Of a stretch of 8,044 bases of DNA, positions 1 through 4,137 are shown in pieces; within the stretch, counting starts at the first letter, position 1, and the number at the start of each line of letters is the position of its first letter. Under the pieces are notes generated by a model. It had not been told where the DNA came from and did no database searches. It was given only the letters and a program-made list of their open reading frames with translations. The DNA is from Armatimonadetes bacterium RBG_19FT_COMBO_69_19 (GTDB taxonomy: Bacteria > Sysuimicrobiota > Sysuimicrobiia > Sysuimicrobiales > Kaftiobacteriaceae): the NCBI GenBank assembly GCA_001768125.1, contig MENB01000159.1:9817-17860 (forward strand), read 5' to 3'. The position numbers and the translations under genes are program-made.

Positions 1-154
1 GCAGGACGGACAGAAGCGCAAGGTGGCCGAGGTCGTCGCAGACGCCGTCCGGTTCCTCGACCGCAAGCCGGGCGCGCCGACGGCTACCGCCGAGGGACCC
101 GGCGCTGAGGCAGAGCCTGAGGGCGGCGACGGCGCGGACGACGTCCCCTTCTAG
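1..154 (+). CDS. ssb: Single-stranded DNA-binding protein, C-terminal part (5' end outside the window)
   Basis: Only the last 50 residues are present, in the frame beginning at base 2. SSB coats single-stranded DNA during replication, recombination and repair, and its C-terminal tip recruits partner proteins. The visible part starts with the end of the OB-fold (GQKRKVAEVVADAVRFLDRK), which matches the family's last beta strand. A short Ala/Gly/Pro/Glu-rich flexible linker follows. The protein ends in the acidic tip DDVPF, the hallmark of bacterial SSB that docks repair and replication proteins. It lies 25 bases before rpsR, the usual ssb-rpsR pairing. An rpsF gene would be expected just upstream but is outside the window. 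The family call is firm; nothing can be said about the missing N-terminal part. Confidence 0.93.
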   Translation, partial: QDGQKRKVAEVVADAVRFLDRKPGAPTATAEGPGAEAEPEGGDGADDVPF

Positions 155-179
155 AATTTCGCGAATGGAGCGATAGGGT

Positions 180-440
180 ATGGCAGATACGCGAGACAGA
201 CGGCAGGGCAAGAAAGAGTGGCGGGGCCGCCGGCCGAAGCGGAAGAACTGTCAGTTCTGCATGGAGAAGGCCGAAGCCATCGACTACAAGGACGTCAGCC
301 GGCTGCGCCGGTTCGTGACCGAGCGCGGCAAGATCCTCCCGCGCCGGGTCTCCGGGACGTGCGCGCGGCACCAGCGCGTGCTCGCCACGGCCCTCAAGCG
401 CTCCCGCGAACTTGCCCTGCTCCCGTATACAGCCGAATAG
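180..440 (+). CDS. rpsR: 30S ribosomal protein bS18
   Basis: This 86-residue protein is a normal-length bS18, a component of the small-subunit platform that pairs with bS6. The family core is clear: IDYKDV at 34-39, then [23 protein letters not shown], and the closing ALLPY. Cys24, Cys27, Cys61 and His64 form a CxxC...CxxH set, so this is the zinc-binding (C+) form rather than the zinc-free paralogue used under zinc limitation. The N-terminus is basic, with residues 15-22 reading RGRRPKRK. The ATG at 180 is preceded by GGAG at 167-170, nine bases upstream. It follows ssb by 25 bases and precedes the yybS-like gene by 25 bases, consistent with co-transcription. Confidence 0.97.
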   Translation: MADTRDRRQGKKEWRGRRPKRKNCQFCMEKAEAIDYKDVSRLRRFVTERGKILPRRVSGTCARHQRVLATALKRSRELALLPYTAE

Positions 441-451
441 CGCGCTCGCGC

Positions 452-456
452 GGAGG
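452..456 (+). promoter_or_regulatory. Ribosome binding site GGAGG deciding the yybS-like start
   Basis: A full GGAGG lies nine bases before the ATG at 466. An in-frame ATG at 412 would fall inside rpsR, lacks a comparable site, and would add an unconserved 18-residue extension. The start at 466 is therefore preferred. Confidence 0.8.
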
Positions 457-465
457 CGCGTCCCC

Positions 466-1530
466 ATGACCAACCGCATCATCCCGGTGCGCGGCCTCAC
501 CGAAGGCGCCATCCTCGCGGCGCTTGTCGCCCTCTTCACCATCGCGGCGACCGTCCTGCCGGTGGCCGGGATCGCCTCGACCTACATCTCGCCCATCCCG
601 CTCACGGTCCTCGTCGTCCGCCGCGGGATCCGTGTCGCCGTGCTCGCCGCGCTCGTTGCGGCGGGGATCTCGGCCGCGGTCGGCGGACCGCTGACCGGGC
701 TCACCATTGTGCTGACGTTCGCCCCCCTCGGGATCGCGCTGGGCGCGGTCCTCCGGGCGCGGAAACCCGCCACGACCGCGCTGCTGATCTGCACCGTGGT
801 CGCCACAGCCTCCATCCTGGCGAACCTGGCGATCACACTGGCCATCTCCGGCTTCAACCCGATCGTGACGATGATCGAGGGGATGCGTCAGGGGCAGCAG
901 AGCGCGGTGGGGTTCTACCGCGGCCTCGGCATCAGCCCGGAACAGATGGAGCAGATCAGCGGCGTGATGCGGCAGGTCGTGGAGCTGATGCCGCGCATCA
1001 TCCCCCTGATCATCGTCATCGGCGGCCTCACGACGGCCTACGTGAACTTCGAGGTGACGCGGTTCGTGCTGCGCCGCTTCGCGCTCCCCGTGCCCGCGCT
1101 GCCCCCCATGTCGTCGTGGCGGGTGCCTGCATTCTTCCTGTGGTCGCTGCCGGTGGCGCTGACTCTGGTCTGGTTCGCGAACGCCGCGCGGGCTCCGTTC
1201 GTGCTCCCGGACGAGACGTTGCAGATGCTTCCACCGGATGACGTCCTGGCGATCGCGAAGACGCCGGCGAGCCGCTATCCCGGGGTGGAGGCGCTCGGGC
1301 TGAACGTGTTCATCCTGGCCCAGATGGTCTACGCGATCCTGGGGCTGGTCGCGGCGTGGGTGTTGCTGGAGCGGTACGGGGCCCCACGATGGCTGCGCTG
1401 GATGGCGGTGCTGTTCGCGTTCACCACGCCGCAGCTGGGGATCGCGGTATTCTTCCTGGGATTGGCCGACGCCGCGTTCGATCTTCGCGGGCGCTGGCGG
1501 GCCGCCCGGACGGTGGAGGCATCGTCATGA
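466..1530 (+). CDS. YybS-family (DUF2232) multi-pass membrane protein
   Basis: This is a 354-residue, very hydrophobic protein. About eight or nine membrane segments can be picked by eye, near residues 14-36, 40-51, 56-72, 78-96, 103-128, 178-195, 220-240, 280-302 and 311-333. A short amphipathic, Met/Gln-rich stretch at 137-175 separates the first five from the rest. The call rests on the topology, the opening [12 protein letters not shown], and the position between rpsR and rplI, where B. subtilis yybS sits. The molecular function of the family is unknown; some members resemble substrate-binding membrane components of ECF-type transporters, but no partner ATPase is visible here. The protein is longer than the roughly 310 residues of B. 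subtilis YybS, partly through a polar loop at about 241-276. Its stop overlaps the rplI start as ATGA, so translation is probably coupled. Confidence 0.8.
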   Translation: MTNRIIPVRGLTEGAILAALVALFTIAATVLPVAGIASTYISPIPLTVLVVRRGIRVAVLAALVAAGISAAVGGPLTGLTIVLTFAPLGIALGAVLRARKPATTALLICTVVATASILANLAITLAISGFNPIVTMIEGMRQGQQSAVGFYRGLGISPEQMEQISGVMRQVVELMPRIIPLIIVIGGLTTAYVNFEVTRFVLRRFALPVPALPPMSSWRVPAFFLWSLPVALTLVWFANAARAPFVLPDETLQMLPPDDVLAIAKTPASRYPGVEALGLNVFILAQMVYAILGLVAAWVLLERYGAPRWLRWMAVLFAFTTPQLGIAVFFLGLADAAFDLRGRWRAARTVEASS

Positions 1531-1973
1531 AGGTCATCCTGCTGAAAGACGTACCGGCGCTGGGGGGCACGGGTATGGTCAAAGATGTCAAGGAAGGGTA
1601 TGCTCGCAACTACCTCATCCCGCGCGGGCTGGCCGCGGAGGCGACCGCGGGGAATCTCCGGGCGCTGGAAGGGCGGCAGCGGGCCCATGCCGAGCGGGCG
1701 CAGCGGGAGCGCACCGACGTCGAGCAGCTCGCCGCGGCTCTGGAGCACGCGGTCGTCGAGATCACCGGACGCGGCGGGGAGGGCGGCCGGTTGTTCGGTT
1801 CGATCACGGCGCAGGACGTGGCCGACGCCCTGGTCCGCCGGGGCGTGCCGGTGACGAAGAAACAGATCGAGCTCGAGGAACCGATCAAGACCGCCGGCTT
1901 CTACAAGGTGCCGGTGCGCGTGGGTCACGGGATCGTCGCGCACGTCGACGTCAATGTCATCACGACTAAATAG
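1527..1973 (+). CDS. rplI: 50S ribosomal protein bL9
   Basis: This 148-residue protein is the standard length for bL9, which binds 23S rRNA near the base of the L1 stalk and helps maintain reading frame. The N-terminal RNA-binding domain (about 1-52) carries the family signature, from [20 protein letters not shown] at 16-35 onward. A long charged connecting helix (about 41-75, rich in Arg, Glu and Ala) leads to the C-terminal domain (about 77-148) with RLFGSIT and an ending of [10 protein letters not shown]. The ATG at 1527 is chosen because it opens with the conserved MKVILLKDV and has GGAGG at 1515-1519, seven bases upstream. It overlaps the yybS-like stop by four bases (ATGA), and its own end overlaps the next gene by 20 bases. 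Confidence 0.97.
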   Translation: MKVILLKDVPALGGTGMVKDVKEGYARNYLIPRGLAAEATAGNLRALEGRQRAHAERAQRERTDVEQLAAALEHAVVEITGRGGEGGRLFGSITAQDVADALVRRGVPVTKKQIELEEPIKTAGFYKVPVRVGHGIVAHVDVNVITTK

Positions 1974-3876
1974 GCAGATCAACCCCACAGGCCGCCTCAC
2001 CGAGCGCGAAACGCTGCGCCGCAAGACCGCCGCGCTCGCCGGTGTGCTGACGAGCCTCTACGGCCAGGAGCGCCTCGCCAAGCGCGCGGAGCGCGTCGGC
2101 GCCCGGGCCATGCTGAGCAGCCCGCAGCTCGGCCGCCGGGTGCTCGCGCTGCAGCGGCTGGTCTTCGACGATTCGAACCTCAACGCCGTGCCGCGCGAGG
2201 CCGAGATCCCCGCGGTGCTGGAAGATCTGCAGGAGCGCATCGCGGACCTCATGGCCCGCAAGTCCATCGAGGACGAGATCGAGCGGCGCGTGCAGGACCG
2301 GATGAAGGAACGTCAGGACGAGTACCTGCGGGCGATCCGCATGCAGGTGATGCAGGACACGCTCGGGCCGGAGACCGAGAGCACACGGCGAAAGCTCGCC
2401 GAGCTCGAGCGGCTCGACGAGGTCCGCCTGGCGCGTACCGCGCTTGAGGCGCTGCGGCCGCGCAGGCTCTCGCAGGTGGTGGGGCAGAAGCGCGCCATCC
2501 GCTCGCTGCTGGCCAAACTCGCCGTGCCGATCCCGCAGCACGTCATCCTCTATGGCCCACCCGGCGTGGGTAAGACGACCGTCGCCCGCCTCGTGCTCGA
2601 AGAAGCGAAGCGCCTTCCCCAGAGCCCGTTTCGCAAGGAGGCGCCCTTCATCGAGGTGGACGCCTCCACCCTGCGCTGGGACTCGCGCGAGGCGACGAAC
2701 CCGCTGCTCGGCTCGGTGCATGACCCCATCTACCAGGGCAGCCGCCGGGAATTCGCGGAACTCGGCATCCCCGAGCCCAAGCTCGGCCTCGTCACCCGGT
2801 CGCACGGCGGCGTGCTGTTCATCGACGAGATCGGCGAGCTCGACGCCGTCCTGCAGGCGAAGCTGCTGAAGGTGCTCGAGGACAAGCGCGTCTTCTTCGA
2901 GTCGAGCTACTACGATGGCGCGAACCCGCAGTTGCCGGCGTACGTGAAGCGCCTCTTCGAGGAGGGCGCGCCGGCGGACTTCCTCCTCATCGGCGCCACG
3001 ACGAAGGAGCCTGAGGAGATCAGCCCCACCCTGCGCTCGCGCTGCGCGGAGGTGTTCTTCGATCCCCTCTCCCAGGACGACATCCAGAAGATCGTGCGTC
3101 AGGCGGCACGGCGATTGAGCGTCGAGCTGGAGAGCGGCGTGCCGCAGACGATCAGCGAGTACACGGTGGAAGGCCGCAAGGCCGTCAACCTGCTCGCGGA
3201 TGCCTACGGCGTCGCACTGTACCGCCGGCACGGGCGGGGCCACCCGCGGATCACCCGCCACGACCTGCTCGAGGTGGTGCGCAGCGGCCGGCTGGCCGCG
3301 ACCACGCCCACCCGAGCCTCCGACGTCCCCGAGGTCGGGAAGGTCTTCGCGCTGGGGGTCACGCAGTACGTCGGCTCGCTCATCGAGATCGAGGCGACCG
3401 CGTTTCCCGTCGGGAAGCGCCAGCGCGGGACGATCCGGTTCAACGAGACTGCGGGGACGATGGCCAAGGACTCCGTCTTCAACGCCGCCTCCGTGATCCG
3501 CAAGGTCGCCGGCATCGACGTCGGCAACTACGACATCCACGTCAACGTCATCGGCGGGGGGCTCATCGATGGCCCGAGCGCCGGGCTGGCCGTGGTCCTG
3601 GCCATGCTGAGCGCGATCCAGAAGGTCCCCGTCCGCCAGGACGTCGCGGTCACCGGTGAGGTGTCGATCCAGGGGAAGGTGAAGCAGGTCGGCGGCATCC
3701 CGGAGAAGCTCTACGGCGCCCGGCAGGCCGGCATACGCAAGGTCATCCTTCCCGAGGAGAACCGCAACGACGTGCCGTCCGGTGCGCGCGGGGTCAAGGT
3801 CGTGGCCGTGTCGACCGTAGACCAGGCCCTGGCACACGTGTTTGGCCGGAAGCGGGCCGGAAACCGTCGAAAGTAG
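1954..3876 (+). CDS. lonC: LonC-like ATP-dependent protease of the Lon family (AAA+ plus Ser-Lys protease)
   Basis: This 640-residue cytoplasmic protease unfolds and degrades proteins. Residues 1-165 are charged and helical, with probable coiled coil at about 85-160, and are not the classical LonA N-domain. The AAA+ module has Walker A GPPGVGKT at 201-208, Walker B VLFIDE at 287-292, GATT at 347-350 and Arg361/Arg363 as candidate arginine fingers. The C-terminal Lon protease domain (about 465-628) has catalytic Ser542 in DGPSAG and Lys585 in GIPEKL, with the 43-residue spacing seen in E. coli Lon. There are no membrane segments, unlike archaeal LonB. Size, layout and position between rplI and dnaB fit the clostridial LonC group; bacterial LonB is the alternative. 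Both Walker motifs are intact, unlike the ATP-independent Meiothermus LonC. The ATG at 1954 overlaps rplI by 20 bases and has no clear Shine-Dalgarno; a GTG at 2044 is the next in-frame option. Confidence 0.88.
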   Translation: MSSRLNRQINPTGRLTERETLRRKTAALAGVLTSLYGQERLAKRAERVGARAMLSSPQLGRRVLALQRLVFDDSNLNAVPREAEIPAVLEDLQERIADLMARKSIEDEIERRVQDRMKERQDEYLRAIRMQVMQDTLGPETESTRRKLAELERLDEVRLARTALEALRPRRLSQVVGQKRAIRSLLAKLAVPIPQHVILYGPPGVGKTTVARLVLEEAKRLPQSPFRKEAPFIEVDASTLRWDSREATNPLLGSVHDPIYQGSRREFAELGIPEPKLGLVTRSHGGVLFIDEIGELDAVLQAKLLKVLEDKRVFFESSYYDGANPQLPAYVKRLFEEGAPADFLLIGATTKEPEEISPTLRSRCAEVFFDPLSQDDIQKIVRQAARRLSVELESGVPQTISEYTVEGRKAVNLLADAYGVALYRRHGRGHPRITRHDLLEVVRSGRLAATTPTRASDVPEVGKVFALGVTQYVGSLIEIEATAFPVGKRQRGTIRFNETAGTMAKDSVFNAASVIRKVAGIDVGNYDIHVNVIGGGLIDGPSAGLAVVLAMLSAIQKVPVRQDVAVTGEVSIQGKVKQVGGIPEKLYGARQAGIRKVILPEENRNDVPSGARGVKVVAVSTVDQALAHVFGRKRAGNRRK

Positions 3877-3903
3877 ACCCCGGAAGCTCAGTTCCTCCCC
3901 AGG

Positions 3904-4021
3904 ATATCCACAGACAAGAGCTGTGGTTTTCCACCGGAAACGGCAGGTTTATCCACCGAAAAACCCGCTGCATCCCCTGAAGTTGTCGTTCATCCACAGC
4001 CTGTTCACAAGGTGATTCACA
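3904..4021 (+). promoter_or_regulatory. Cluster of DnaA-box-like 9-mers upstream of dnaB
   Basis: Six matches to the DnaA box TTATNCACA, all on the + strand, fall within 118 bases. ATATCCACA (3904), TTATCCACC (3949), TCATCCACA (3990) and TGATTCACA (4013) each have one mismatch. TTTTCCACC (3927) and CTGTTCACA (4001) have two. Starts are spaced 23, 22, 41, 11 and 12 bases, close to whole helical turns for most intervals, so bound DnaA would lie mostly on one face. The stretch is less GC-rich than its surroundings and contains no gene. It could be a DnaA-controlled regulatory region for dnaB or part of a replication origin. I see no strongly AT-rich unwinding element and no dnaA or dnaN in the window, so the origin reading is less certain. 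Confidence 0.6.
3908..3930 (+). terminator. Weak candidate terminator hairpin after lonC
   Basis: CCACAG (3908-3913) and CTGTGG (3921-3926) can form a 6-bp stem with a 7-base loop, followed by TTTT. It lies 31 bases after the lonC stop, a sensible place for a terminator before the separate dnaB promoter. The stem is short and not GC-rich for this genome, and its left arm is also part of a DnaA-box-like sequence, so it may be incidental. Confidence 0.3.
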
Positions 4022-4077
4022 GTGACGCCCCCGAATCCAGCCCCCGGTTCATAGCGCGTGGCCGCTCCAGCCGCGCC

Positions 4078-4107
4078 TTGACAGAGCGAACATATGTTCG
4101 CTATAAT
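4078..4107 (+). promoter_or_regulatory. Consensus sigma-A-type promoter for dnaB
   Basis: TTGACA at 4078-4083 and TATAAT at 4102-4107 are both perfect -35 and -10 hexamers, separated by 18 bases. Transcription would start near 4114, giving a leader of about 24 bases that contains the GGAGG site and the GTG start of dnaB. Perfect hexamers stand out in such GC-rich DNA. An intrinsically strong promoter of this kind often goes with repressor control, and the spacer here is filled by a palindrome. Confidence 0.88.
4085..4102 (+). promoter_or_regulatory. LexA (SOS) box palindrome inside the dnaB promoter
   Basis: AGCGAACATATGTTCGCT is a perfect 18-bp inverted repeat. Its core, CGAAC-ATAT-GTTCG, matches the Gram-positive LexA/DinR box form CGAAC-N4-GTTCG. 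It fills nearly the whole spacer between -35 and -10 and overlaps the first base of the -10, so a bound repressor would block RNA polymerase. The LexA assignment comes from the match to the known operator; lexA itself is not in the window. Another dimeric repressor with the same half-site cannot be excluded. Confidence 0.78.
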
Positions 4108-4124
4108 AGCTCCCACCGCAGAGT

Positions 4125-4129
4125 GGAGG
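4125..4129 (+). promoter_or_regulatory. Ribosome binding site GGAGG deciding the dnaB GTG start
   Basis: GGAGG ends eight bases before GTG 4138. That start gives SLSTSVDRVPPQNLDAEQ, which matches the usual short DnaB N-terminus. An ATG at 4012 is in frame but lies upstream of the promoter, so it would not be on this transcript. Confidence 0.85.
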
Positions 4130-4137
4130 AACCGGCC

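Noticed and set aside
412..465. Upstream ATG 412 for the yybS-like gene
   Set aside because: It sits inside rpsR, and its extension [18 protein letters not shown] is a frameshifted reading of rpsR and the gap. ATG 466 has a GGAGG.
1356..1526. N-terminal extension of rplI from ATG 1356
   Set aside because: It overlaps the end of the yybS-like gene in another frame; bL9 begins with the conserved MKVILLKDV at 1527.
1966..3837. Long open frame of 623 codons on the - strand opposite lonC
   Set aside because: It mirrors the GC-rich codon pattern of lonC, gives low-complexity Asp/Leu/Arg/Val-rich sequence with no recognisable domain, and the opposite strand has unmistakable Lon motifs.
4012..4137. 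In-frame N-terminal extension of dnaB from ATG 4012
   Set aside because: It would translate the promoter and palindrome, lies upstream of the predicted transcript start, has no good ribosome site, and adds 42 residues not typical of DnaB. GTG 4138 has GGAGG at proper spacing.
3904..4137. Firm call of oriC in the lonC-dnaB gap
   Set aside because: DnaA-like boxes are present, but there is no obvious AT-rich unwinding element, no DnaA-trio repeat that I can see, and no dnaA or dnaN in the window. It is kept as a candidate only.
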